Shown piece by piece: positions 35,524-49,203 of a DNA stretch of 64,000 bases. The stretch is from the NCBI GenBank assembly GCA_023238725.1, contig CM041546.1, positions 6,778,483-6,842,482 of the forward strand, given 5' to 3'. Under the pieces are notes generated by a model that was not told the DNA's origin, did no database searches, and saw nothing but the letters and a program-made list of their open reading frames with translations. A program made the translations under genes and the position numbers. The DNA comes from Scortum barcoo. Its lineage: Eukaryota > Chordata > Actinopteri > Centrarchiformes > Terapontidae. Numbering within the stretch: the stretch's first letter is position 1; each line of letters opens with the position of its first letter.

Positions 35524-38500
35524 CTGTGGAAAAAGAAAAAAAAACATTTACTTATGAGAGTTTTTTTCTATTCTGATTGCATTTTAAGATAGCTCTGCTC
35601 ACACTAAAAGGCAGTTTTAGGCCGTGTACAAACATCAAAGCAGCACTAAGTGATGGTAGAGCTTCAGTACCTTTCTTCTCAGGTTGCGGGCAGAAGTTGG
35701 TGTTGCAGGCCTGGGACATTGAGGGTTTAAGTTGGGGGGCACAGCCGCCGGAGAGATGGCTTCCCTTGGAGCAGACACTGGACGGTCCTGGCCTGCACCC
35801 CTCCTCCACATGTCACTGTGCACTGCAGAGTACAAAGGATGGACAGTATGAATGTCATGAACAATACATAACACACTCAGTGCCTCCTTTCTGTCAATCA
35901 CTAAGTAAATCATACAGTAGCTATTAACAAAGCAGAAACTGTAGATTTAAATCTTAATGCTGTTCTTGCATGTTTCGGCTATGTGATCCTTTTCTAAGTT
36001 ACCTGAGACCAAGGAGATGTGTGCCACTCTGCTCGAGGCGGAGGCTGTGGGAGGGGCTGAGGCGGATAGGTGCGATGATACGTGCTCCATCTGTGGACTG
36101 GTGGGGTCGTGCGGACGGGGCACTCAGCCATGATGCAGGACCTCTGGAGCTCCACTGTGGGCTTCGGGACGTGGTGACACTTCTTGGCGGCAAGCTCTCT
36201 GTATTTTCCTGCAGTGTCCTGTATGATGGAACCCCAAAAATATTTGCGTAAGCTACAAGATGTCGTCATATAACATGAGACCCTCAAGAAAACAAAACAA
36301 ATGAATAAAATCTATAGCACTGGCTGTGAGTGAAAAAAAGTAAAAACCTAAATGATAATTGCATTTGAAGAGAGAGAATTTAAAGCACTAAATTGTCACA
36401 ATTAATGTTTAAAGTTAATTTGATAATTAGAAAAAGACATTTTGCTGTATCTGAGTAAACACAGCACATGTAATACACACCTTCTCTGCACATTTGATGA
36501 AGCGCGCCTGATAGCCACGACCACATGTTACTGAACACTGGACAATCCAGGAAGAAAAGGAAAAAAGAGGAAATGGAGAGAGAACTTATTTAGACTAGCT
36601 GAAAAACATATTTGTACATACTGTGATTCTTCTGCACACTGAAAATAGTGCTGCATTAATTTTAGCTGAATATTTTTCCTTTGGTCCTCATAGCTGCTCT
36701 TGAATTACCTCTTGCCACGTGGAAACAAACCACTGGACTTTGCGTTGTTTCTGGCAGCGTTTGAGGAAACAGGACTCTTGACTGGCGGGTTTCGGCAGGC
36801 CTGCACACAAACTGTCTGGGAGCGTCTGAGCACCTGGGTCGGTGCTGGTACACAGCACCGTCCTCTTCCTCAGGCCATTGCCACACTTACGAGAACACTG
36901 CCAAATAAACAGAAACATGATAATGATTTTTGATATTTGTTGTCCTTAAATGCCTTAGGCTTTGTTGTTTTCTCTTTATGACTGGTAGAACTCAGTGTTG
37001 TTAATGGATACTGGCTAAATGGATAATCTTTTTGGTACATTTGTAGGACATCTGTTATTTAGAGGTAGCTGCACTGTTCAATAAAAGCACAGATTTGTGA
37101 AAATTAATTGGCATAATGTATCAATTAAATGACTTTAGCACTGACAAAAAGTCAAAGGCCAAAGCTCCTATGAGCTAACTATGTACAGAAAGCATTTCAG
37201 CATGGCTAGCATATATTCACCTTCTCCACACAGGGACTGATTGTACTTTACTTCCTTAATGATTCCTTTGAGGTAGTCCAACAATTCCCCCAATATTCAT
37301 TCTGAACCTTTGCACACATCTTGTGGCACAGAGAGTACCAGAGAGGAAGTAAACTGGACACCCATATGTGGCAGGTAGTGATGAATATTTGTGGGGTAAA
37401 ATGGCATTTATAAAATTTTAAACAGAGAGACAAGTCACCACACACAATGTATAAGAATTGGCCAGAGAACAAAACAAGAAGTCTCAGCAGGCACATTCAT
37501 GGTTTAAAGCCATTGAGATCACTGTCATAAAATGTGGTGAAGCCATCATGGCTGGGGTTCACTTAGCAACATGGCGTGTGTTTTTTTTGTTATAAGTACT
37601 GCAGCTGTACATTTTTGCTGACTTACATCTCTATAAGCACATTGAATATTCTTATTCTTTGACATGGCAGATCACTTTTACACACGCTTACCTGTGACCA
37701 CGGCCCGGCGGTCCAAACTGGAGGACAGCTGGGTGTGTTGCAGGCTTGCCTCCTGGCTGGGGTGGGCTGAGCGCAGTGAGAGTCAGCCAGGGCGTCTACG
37801 TTGGTCTGGCTGGTTCTCTGGATGCACTGGACCTGCCGCGTCTGCTGGCCTCCTCCACAGCTCCGGCTGCATACCCCCCACTCTCCTACAGACCAGCTGA
37901 GACAACACAAGGCAAGCCTGCTGAGTCAACATGCACAGCTTCTAAATCACTTATTCAGACAGGCCCTGCGGGGAATTTGCAAATGACACGATAACTACGC
38001 GATGATAGTGACTGTAGAGGTCTCCCTGTGTTGTATCTAAGCCACTTCTCCTCTCTAGTTGCCTCTTCAGGTGGTTTAAAATACAAGTGACTGTGAGCAC
38101 AGACCTTACTGTACGTGTAACAAAAGCTTAAATGTCTCTTAACTTACTTAAAACATGCACTTTCTTCATTTTCAGTAGTAAAACAGATTTTCAGATTTTC
38201 ACACAGAACTCCTCGGCAGACTATACCAATAATGTGAGTAATAAATATAAAGATGAAAATAGGAGTATCCGTCTCTGTGACTTAACACCAGTCTTCTTAT
38301 ATCGCTGACCTCAGACATGTTGGAGCACTGCAGGCTTAACTCTTTAGGGTGTTGGAGATTTGTCCACGGCTGACTGGCTTCAGAGCAAGTCAGAACAGCC
38401 GAAACGCTGGGCTTTTAAACTGTAACCTAAACCGCACTGTGCAGTTTTAAACCCCCTCTTTGCTTAAACTCAGGCCCTCGTCACCACTAAAACTAAACAT

Positions 38501-41500
38501 CGCCACATATTCCTTTCATAATTACCTCCATTTGTGCTGCACACTCTGTAAGCCGGCTTTTTGCAGATACACTATATTAAGCATCCTTCATATTAATGCA
38601 TCTTAAACACACAGTCCTCTGGCCCTGATGAGTGCACGGCTTAGGACAGAACAGTTTATGTTATTTTTAGTGCTTTTTCTTTTTCTTTTCACGGCACCAC
38701 ATGTCTAAGTCGCCCTAATCTCCGAGCCCCCTGTTCCTTCTGTCTTCCTCAAAGCTTCGTTGCATCCATCCCAAGTGACCCCAAACCTGAGGTGCAGGCA
38801 GCTCAATCCCTCATCGTGCAGTCTGTCATCCTCACCCCAATGTACCCACCAACCTCCTGAGATCTACCCCAAAGAACCCCAAAACATTGCTGTCAGCACA
38901 TAGGGGTTGTATATATGAACAGTCTAAACTTTATTTGCAATAATTTGGCACATCACTCGCTTGGAATGTTGTATAAGGAGGATGAGAAGAGAAAAGCTCT
39001 AAAGGGCATTATGCATGCACTATCGAATCTAAATAAATACGGACGGAGAAATTCCATCTGGTCTTATACGTTATGGCTTGTCGGGACAAAGATACACACT
39101 GTGGCATTATCAAAGGATTATTCAATGGATGAGATGAGGCGAACGTGGAGATAAAAATTTCCATTCAGCCGTTTGTTTTAAACATTTAAGCGAGTGATCA
39201 ACACATATATGTAACATATTCAACACACTGAACATTATATTTATTGGCCCTTGGCGCCGAGATAGGAATGAACCCTCACTGTGTTATAAAAATATGTACA
39301 TAAATGCATGCAAGAGGAGCAGCAAAAACATTTTTTAAAGCCGTGTCGTGTCTTTTTGCGGAGCTACGACATATTTGGACACATTATGCGTGCGCTGCTG
39401 GCGTCAAGAGGGAGGAAATTCAATACATCTTGCATTTCTTAATTTGTATTTCTCCATAAATATTTCAGTTAAGTTGTACAGGATTTCTGTGATGTAACAT
39501 GCAAGCCTGTAGTGGTTAGCTGATATCACGGATTTATTATGTAAGACCATTTACCAACTTGCAATAGTGTGACATCATCCTGGCATACTTAATTAAATCT
39601 TATATTTGGTTTTTGGCCTACATCACTTAATTACATCTGGGATATCAGTTTCTGCACAGAAAAGTGAAATACAGTCATCTGATCTGCAGTGGGTAAAAGG
39701 TTTTAGTGTGGCAGATGATAAAGGTGCTTTAATTAATACCGAAGGGCATTTACTTGTACTATTTATCACCTCAGTGACCCCAAAGGAATATACTGAATAA
39801 TATCAAGTTATATAGCACCTTGTGATCTTTTGCCTCGAGTGTTATTTGTAAGTTATTAAAGGATGAGTAAGCATGACACTCTCTGGACAGAAGCACAGGA
39901 GATCAGATATCCTGTAGACGGTGTGTGCGATCGCCTCTGTGGTCTAAATGACTCTGTCTAGATGCTCACCAGAGCCATTAAATAACCCCTGACCAGTTTA
40001 TGACTGTGTCACTGTGCGTGTGCATGAGCTATCACGTGTATATGTCAGTGCGTGGGTGTTTCTCTGCTTATATCAGTGTACGTCCGCACTGTGAGACAGA
40101 ATGATATCATGCTCTAAATGTGAGTGGGCATCGGAGACCTTTTTCCGTGTCGTAATGCCTGTCCAGGCCAACTCGCTGGGTGCAGACGCAGCAAAATGAA
40201 ATAACTGCCCACTCTTCAGAATAGTGTGACCTGCGGAGATGGTACTGATGACCACAGCCAGCTAGTCTAGTCTTGCAGGCATGTTTTGCTCGGCCTTGCC
40301 CATGTTTTGTCTCCGCTCGCAGTGTGTGCATGAGGAGAAGAAACTGATCCGCTTTTAAAAATTTGCCCAGATGCTCAGTGAAAAAACAGAACCATGTGTG
40401 CACATACTATAAAGCCATGAAACTGAAACAAATTACTACAACAGCAACGTTAACTTTATTATATGCATGTTATTAATATGAAATCTAAGATCTGTATATA
40501 CCACACTGCAATGCTGCAAATACCTGTAAACAAGAATGTAAAAAGCATGGATATGCAGCCTGGAGGTTTAAACTGCAACCAATAGGAAAAAGGTAGATTT
40601 CCTTTTATTATTACTTAGAAAACGTTCTGCTGTTACATGAGAACCGTTACACATTGCTTTTAATGTTTGGATTTTAAGTCTGACAATATATGTTGTTACA
40701 AAGCATGATGGGCCTTGAACTCACTAAGAATGAATTCATAAAGCGATGGTCACTGTCATAATGTTGTAAAATGTTCCTCTAAAAAAATCAACATACATAC
40801 AAACAACATATCTGGATATCTAAATAACTTTGACAAATATTTGTTAATAAGATATCTAATGCATTGCTAAAATAATGCAATAATAACTGAAAATTTGCAA
40901 TGAACTGAGCTACTACAGTAACCTGCATTACATATGCATTGAATGCATTGCATTGCTATGCATCTTCCTTTAAAAAATGTTTTGTCCCCACTCATGTAAA
41001 AATCACAAGTTGACATCGGTTTCATGACTTTACCTAAAAGTTCCGAGAGTCTCGGTAACCACATGAAGAAAGAAAATCTACTTCAATAAAGAGAGCAAAC
41101 ACTGTGCAAGAGTCAGGTTCATACAGGTGTAAAGTAAAGGAGGAGACTTTACTTTAAGAAAGAGTTAGCTTTGTTGTGTTTCTCTGCAAAGTGGCTTATA
41201 GAGCTCTCCAACAAGAAGATGTAAGGGTAAGAACTGATAAAATTGTTTAAATATTGTTTAAATTGTTCACTATTACACTATTGTTTAAACAGTTCCAAAT
41301 GCTATATGACGTGCTAACTCACTCAGAATTTGCTAAATATTCAGTATGAAACATGTAAACATTAAAGTAGGTCTGTAAGTAACCAACAACTAGCTCGATA
41401 CAAGCTTAAATGCACACACATGCATGCACACACAGGTACACTTAAGCAGGCCCAGCTGTAGATAATGAAGGAGATAGGCCCGAGAGATGAGTGTAAACAG

Positions 41501-42109
41501 TTACGAGATTACTTTGCAGCCAGTATTATCCCTGCTTCCTCGACTCTGTGTAAACACACAAATCCATTAGTGAGTAAATGCTGATAGGGGTGGTGTGTGT
41601 GTGTGTGTGTCTCTTTGTGAGTGTCTGGTGGAATGAGAGAGAGGAAAGAGAGCAAAGTGGAAAAAAAGTGGGAAGGAAAAGAGAGGGGCATCGACATCTA
41701 AGATGACCAATGAAGAGCAGGGGAGTCGAGGAGCGAGAGAGAGAGAGAGAGAGAATGTGAATTGGACCATATTTATAAATGACATTTAAAAGATACAGAC
41801 AGTGTGACAGACTAACAAGCAGACAGAGTATGTGTGTATGTGTTTGTCATAAAGCCCTGCAAATCCCTACTGAGAGACTGGAAGCGCTGCGACCTGAGCA
41901 CAACAAAGTTTGAGTGACAGCTATCCTTGGCTGGCTGCTTGGTGGTATCAGAGCTCGTGTGTGTATGCACGATGGGACGCGGTCGGACAGGTCACAGAAC
42001 GATAAAAAGACGTCACATCAAAGCGTCCGGGCCATTGGGGTTATGTTTACAGCTGAGCCTGCAGCCACCCAGGTAATGGACGCTGCAGCGGACGTCTCAC
42101 AAACCATGC

Positions 42110-42140
<31 letters not shown>

Positions 42141-45100
42141 GTGTGAATGTGTGAGAGGTGGGACAGAAAGGTCTCTCGCAAGTGACCCCAAAGGCTTAAA
42201 GGCTTCACGTATGCTTCTGTGTGTGAGAGAGAGAGGGAGACAGACAGTGAGACAGACTGTCGGTAAGAGAAGGGAAGGGGCGAGTGAAGAGAGAGAGAGA
42301 GAGTGAGAGAGGCAGCTTGAAGAAATGGATGCGGACAAGTGGTGTGTGTGTTTTTGTGTGTGTGTGTAGAGGTCGAGGGGAAAATGAAGCATCTGTTGTA
42401 CCTACAGTATCCTCATGGATGAGTAAGCAGTTAAGTACTGAATGAAAACTGGAAACCACACAGTCACTGTCTCTGGCTGCCAGATAATGTCAGGGTGATC
42501 ACACACTGTAAATGTGCAGATACAGCTTGAACTGTTGTTGGCTTGTCAGCATAAACCCACAAACACTGTGAGCAAGAGTTTCCCCAGTGTCCTCCTTGAT
42601 ATTTGCCCTCCTCTCTCCTGAAACATTTCCTGACTCCATTACAATCCATTTACCAACAGGGACATAATTGCATTTTCCAATCTAAGCGTGGCATAGAAAC
42701 ATAATACGCTACATAAATTTGGTTACACGTACATACATGTATATAATAATAATATGTCCCTTTGTGTTATCTGATTTCTGCAAGGGTATAATCAACAAAC
42801 ATAGCTGAAAATATCAGTCGTATATTGAGTCAGTATACATTTTTAGAGTGCATTAAATGAGTTATTAAAGCTCCCTGCAACATAATTTATGGTGAAATAT
42901 TAGCTTTTCACAGGGGGCAACTAGAACTGAAACAAACCACAATTTTATAGATATAGATCTCTTTGAAATGCCAATATAAAGAACTTGCCTGTGTCTTTTT
43001 CAACGCATGTTTCTCATTGGTTTCTGTTCAGCATTGTGAGTGAAAAACGCACTTTTACTTGACAGTGACCTCCAGTAAGAAAAGCTTCTTCATAGTTTGG
43101 ATTTAAGTGCTGTGTTTGCTCGATGAGCATCATTGGTTTTTCTCTTCCTCCATGTCAAAGCTCTCCACACTTAATGTTATTAAGGCATGAAATCATGAAC
43201 ATAATTGTTTTTTTTACTATGTAGTATATTTGACATATATATGGCATTTTACCTGTTTTTTATTAGTTTATTACCTGTTACTTAAATTCAGCACTTGGTC
43301 ATGTGATAACAATGGTCAACTGAGGAACTCCATCTGCAGGGGGAGGCCACAAGATGGGGTTGAAAGCTTCGGAAAACAACGAGTAAGTTTGACCTGGTCC
43401 TAAGAATTAATGTTACCTTTCTGCATGTGCAATAGACTGCATTTACAAATGACCATCTGACTGTAGAATTTATGGATTCACATAAACTGATATTTTACCG
43501 CACTTATATCATCTTGTCGGTGACAGTCGGCGGCAAAGCTTCTTATTCGTTAAATTGTGTTTTCTTTACCCAGAGCTTTCATTCTAAATTATGAAGTAAC
43601 TATGAAGTTGTGTTGTTTGTTAAAAAAAAAAAAAAACCTTAGTAACTGTAACTTACTCCAATACAATTCGATAGTTAATAATGTAGACTGGTAGACTGGT
43701 AATAATCTAGGTGGAGTACAGTGGTAGTCATCCTAACACAACATTTGGTGGACTCTTCAGTCCAAAGTGCCTCACAGCTCTGTCGTTTTTAGCCCGAGTG
43801 GGAACAATCTGTTAAGCTGGCAGTGGTGCACCGTGCTAACAGTACCAGTTTTTCTTGACTGTGACAGTGAAAACAAAGCAGGAATGACTGCATAATATAT
43901 GGCACATGACTGCACTGGATGACACAATGAACCACAGACATGCCATTATTACTTAAAACGCCTGACCTAACAAAGCTCTGGAGGACGTGGCTTCCTTTTC
44001 TGATGAATTTATTTATATATTTTTCTGTCAACACTATCACTACTTTATGTCAGTGAATATGAGACAGCGCTGTGGTCATCACTGCAGGATTTTCCTAGGA
44101 TACCTGTTCCAAAACAGACACACACACACATACAAATGGAGCGAGAGGGAAATATTCAGGCAGCGGCAATGCTATGCAGGGGAAAAATCCCCTTTTGAAC
44201 AGCTGTTGGTATAAAACTATAAAACATGAGATAAATGGTAACCTAACAGGGATTCCATGATTTCAGTACTGATTACATAATATTGGTGCCCTGTATAACA
44301 CTGTATCCCTGAGAAAATCTTTCTGAAAGCACATGCTTTATTCAGCAGGTGTTGGGACACCACCAGTGAACCACAGATTAAGACAGAAATGACTTCATAA
44401 GCAAGAGGGGAGAGTTCAAAGAGAAGCGTCCAGAACAAAGGAGGGGGAAGAAGAGAGTGAATATGAATCTGCTTCTGGAAACGTGTGCAGCGATGTCACA
44501 GTAATAGATTTTGTTGTAGTCGTGGACTTTCGACTGAAGTGTCCATTGGGTGGGGTGTAGAAGAGACACTTGAAATTGTTCCTCGAGAGTCTTGATGAGA
44601 GGGTGAGAGAGTTTGGGTGGGAGTGAGCTTCATGGTAATCAGACACCACCACTGTTCCCCTCCTGCCCTGCCCTGTTCTTCCTGTGTGTGCATGTGTGTG
44701 TGCCAGACAGCAGCTGATGGCCAGTCATTCGGCTCTTGGCAACATGATGATGGCAGCAACAACAGAACCATACACCATGACCGGGTGTATCCTGTATGTG
44801 TAATTTGTAATTTCATGTTTACTTTCTATGCATATGACCACAGACACAAACCCTGTTGCGAATACAACAAAACCTGCACCATGGCATAACACATAACACC
44901 ACTGATACTCGGAGTCAGATGTCCTTGGCTCTCTCTCTCTTTCTCTGCAGTAATTTTGTATCCCATTGTTTCCTAAACACCAAAATAACTTCTTTATGGT
45001 CAAATTATATGACATTTTAGGCAAACACTCTAATAGAAAGTGACTCATAGCGCTCGAGGCACTGATGCCCAGGAACAAAGATGCAACAAGGCCTTATTGT

Positions 45101-48100
45101 GCCTGCTTCTGGCATGCCTTCTAATATTGAGAAATAATGACAGTTCTAAATATTTTTAAAGGCTTGGCTTGGCCACATCATAACAAAACAGTTTTACACA
45201 CAGGCGACAAAGTCACATTTGGAAACACAACAACTGAATTTTTCTGGACATCCCCATGCAACACGGACCAAGATGAGGTCAGCGTCTCAGCTAAACCCCT
45301 CTCTGCTCGTAAATCAAAGCACAACTTGTCAGCGGTGTCCACTTCATTTGCAAGCATTTGGCTGATATTTCAGACCATTGCTAAGCGTGTACATTGGGAA
45401 TACTCAGAATAGAGGCACAGAGGAATTGACGCCTCAACAGCAGCTGTCAAAAGTCTCAAGATGAACGCTCTTGTTATTACTTGGACGACAGGCATCTACT
45501 ATACTCTGTAACTGCTCTGCTTTATCTGCGCGGTGGTAGTTTTGGCAAAGGCTCCCAGTTCCACACGTGATCTGCATCTATCCAGGAAAGAAGCTTTTGA
45601 GTGGTATTTTTGCATTTAATGATGCAGCTCAAAAATGTCCTCAAATTTGGTTTAGCAGATGACGTTCCCAATCTCTTTGAAAAATGCCAAAAGTAAGAGT
45701 GGTGTTGAATGGGTACCCTGTAATTCTACAACTAAATAACTCTCCACTGCAATAGAAGAACAATGCTGTTTCTTTCCATGTCTTTTACACGCATCATCAG
45801 CTGGTGAGGGTGTTGATGTTTGCCCTGCTAACACGCTGCTCGCGCTACACCTCCTGTGTAGACGCTGTTAGCCCCTCTGTTAGCACTGGTAGCCGTGGGA
45901 GAAGTAACCCAGTCACGCAGCTTTTCTGTTTCTCAGGCCTGTGTGATATCTTTACTTCATATATTACTCCAACTGCATATGCAGAAAATGCACTCAGGGG
46001 AAGTATACTAATACTTCAGCAACAGCTGCTGCAGGAATGACACGCTATTCTGCTGGTCACTGCACAGACGTGATTGGTATTTAGAGGTTCTGCAGCCAAA
46101 AAACCTGATGAATGCTTACAATGTGCGCCCTCAACAATATTATTTGTCTCTTTCCTACGGTTGTGTAAATATTTTTCGGTGCCCTTTGACTTGACAAAAT
46201 CTCAAGGCCCCTGCTCATTACAACCAGTGTTATCCCAAAAGCGTCTCTCACTGATTTGTTTTCTGGCCAGCGTTTTACCCTTCATGACACTGTCCAGAGC
46301 AGCAGAGACAAGGGAGGGACATTTCCCCTGTGTACGTCTTTATGCGTGTGTGTGTTCATACATGTCCTGCCTGTCAACGGGCGCACCACTCCCCTATGAT
46401 GTCCGCAGCGCTGGACCACATTGACTGATCTTTGATCCTCTGCCTTGGCCCTGTGTGTCAGGGGTATTGACAGTGAGCGAACCAACTAAGCGGAGCCAAG
46501 ATCCCACAGAACCACACCCTGAAACTACAGAACCGTTAGCGGGACTTGCTCCCTCTCTCTCTCTCTCTCTCTCTGTCTGTCTGGTATCGTCATACATCAC
46601 AGAAGATTTGTTCGTGCCACTCTGCATGACAGCTGTGACATTATACAACATCGAGAGAAGCCTTCTTGGCCGCGGCAGTCTGAAAGTGAAACCCAACATG
46701 ATAACATTTCCTACTTTGGTTTCCAACGGTAAATTACTCTTGAGCTTGTCTCTGGTGCAATCTTGTAGGAAAATAAGAGGTTTACCAGGATTTGGATGAA
46801 CCGGCATCGATTAAACTGGCAGCGCATTTTGCACACGGCAGCCTTTCTTAGACTAAACAGTCAAGTGATGCCCCTGGTGGGCCTTGATAGGGTTGGACAA
46901 CTAGAGTTTTGTCATGAGCTTGGGTCTCACTGTGAAGCTTCATGTGAAAAGGTTTACAGGTCCTTGGCCTGCCGTATTAAACAAACACAGAAGCTAACCG
47001 TTCCTGACAGTTGGTGAGGTATCATGCTGAACTGGATGAAGACACGAACAGAATACCCAGTGGAACTTCCCCTTCTTCACCCGTGTCTCAGACGCATATT
47101 TTGGCCAAAATGTAAGTTATTTTTCATTACATGAGAGGAAAATGTCATCATCACTGAACAGGTGCTTTACTGGGCTGGGAAAGGGTGGAGGATACAGTCT
47201 TCCTGACACCCTTCATACGCTTTATTATGAGGAGATAGTGTGGGAAGTTCGGAAGAGTTGACTCAACCAATAAACAGCTCTTTTTTGACGCCGCATGTCA
47301 AGAAATTACAGAGCAGATGTGTAGGTGTTGAAGACCAATAACACATGGGAGTCAGGAGGGAAGAGGAAGGTGAAAAGGACAGAAGGTAGGAAAGACAAAA
47401 GACCAAAACCCCAAATGGAAAAGTCGGATGGGAGATACAGAAAGAAAATGACTCAGAGAAAAGGATATTAAGCAAAAGTAGAGAGGATATTTTAAATACC
47501 AACCTTTTTGGCTGGCGGCCCCTTAAACGTGCCTTCTCAAGCTCCAAACATGAACATGCATGTACAGAATGTTCATGTTTGCAGCCAACAACGTTTTTTG
47601 GCCGTCACAGAGGCTATAGTACACACAAAAAAAGCTCTTCCAGGGTACGTCAATTGAACGATTGAATAATTGACATACCCTGAAGTCTGGAAATCTAGAG
47701 GGGCCACACATTCTTTTTTCCATCCAGCAGTATGTATCAGGAAAATATGAGGAAACGTCTGCACCGTTCAAATACCATTTTTAATGATGTCCAGATTGAG
47801 AGCTGGTTTACAACAGGCCGCGGAGATATTGATGAGGTCATTCACATACATTCATAGCTACAACTTATCATTGACATTACTAATGTTTGAGCCTAATGAG
47901 TTGTAATATCTAAATCACATAAACTCTAATCTTAATAACGAGAGTCTGCAGCCATGCTGCACTTTGGCACAGCGGACCCTGAAAGTATTATGGTGACCTT
48001 ATTCACCGTCTTCGTTTACTTAAGCATGCTAACATTTCCTAATTAGCACTGCACAGATGGGAATGGGATGAACTGCAATTTATTAAATTATAAATACTGT

Positions 48101-49148
48101 TTCCACTGTTTGGATAACAGTGAAATACCTGCAAAACTAATGATGTGGGGAACATAAATGTCAACTTGAATGAAATGTGAAAGAGCAGGGGGTCTGACCT
48201 GGAGGGACATGGTTGGGTGTTGCAGGGCATCAGTCCAGTAGCTGGTCTTGACCTGGGATTGCAGTGGGACATATTCACCTGCACTCTCAAGTCCTTGTAG
48301 CACGCTGACTTGGTGTTCATCTTGCCTGTGTGGGTTGTATATCAGTAAGTTCAGGCACGTCATCCACAGAGGAGAATATCATTTTCATTCCGAGTTGCAC
48401 TTCTGGCTTCCTCTTGGCTACTATAAAATATCAGTAAAACAAAACTGCAGGCTCAAATTCGCAGTGATGTATCAAATAGTCATGGAAAGGCAGATTATAT
48501 ATTTATTGGCACAGAAGAAGAAATACACCAGTGTTATTGAGCTTAAAGGTTTATACTTGACCTTGGGAATAGCAGCTTGAACAAAAAGTCATTTGGCAGT
48601 TACAACAAAACGGCATTGTTGTTTGAGTCATAGTGTGTCAAGTTGCTTGTCAGGCTGCTATCAAATGTTTTCATGTAATATCTCTGCACCATGTGAATGC
48701 ATGAGACCTGAAATTATGGCATGTGGAAATGTTTCGTCTCTGAATTGTATAAAAAACAACATTTGAATATTTGTTCAAGTATTATAATTTACTTTCTTAG
48801 CGGCTAATAGAAATATAATAATAAACATCTGCCCTTGTGTTGGTGAGATCAGGCACAAAAGCACATCTGACAATGTTTGTTTCATGTGAAACTTGAATCC
48901 CAGCTTCACGGGTCCTCCGGTTGGTTTTTGGCCTTAGGCATGGTCAAGTCTGCATATACAGGTCAGTTAGTCAGTCACACTCTTTAATAAAGCAAACAAC
49001 CCCCAACCCATCATGACCTACAATCAAGACACAAAGAGGTGGAGGTGGTTAGGGTGGACCACAACAGACCAGTGTGGGGAACTTTAACCTGCAGGGTCAA
49101 TAGGAACTCTACACTGGGGGCTTTGTTCTCACTCATGAAGGCAAGCTT

Positions 49149-49203
<55 letters not shown>

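Noticed and set aside
38900..39480. Possible conserved non-coding element in the long ADAMTS16 intron
   Set aside because: The texture looks less repetitive than its surroundings, but without cross-species alignment there is no evidence to support a call.
41914..42392. Overlapping plus and minus reading frames of 124-130 codons
   Set aside because: Built almost entirely from GT and GA microsatellite translation (VCVCV, HTHTH, REREG).
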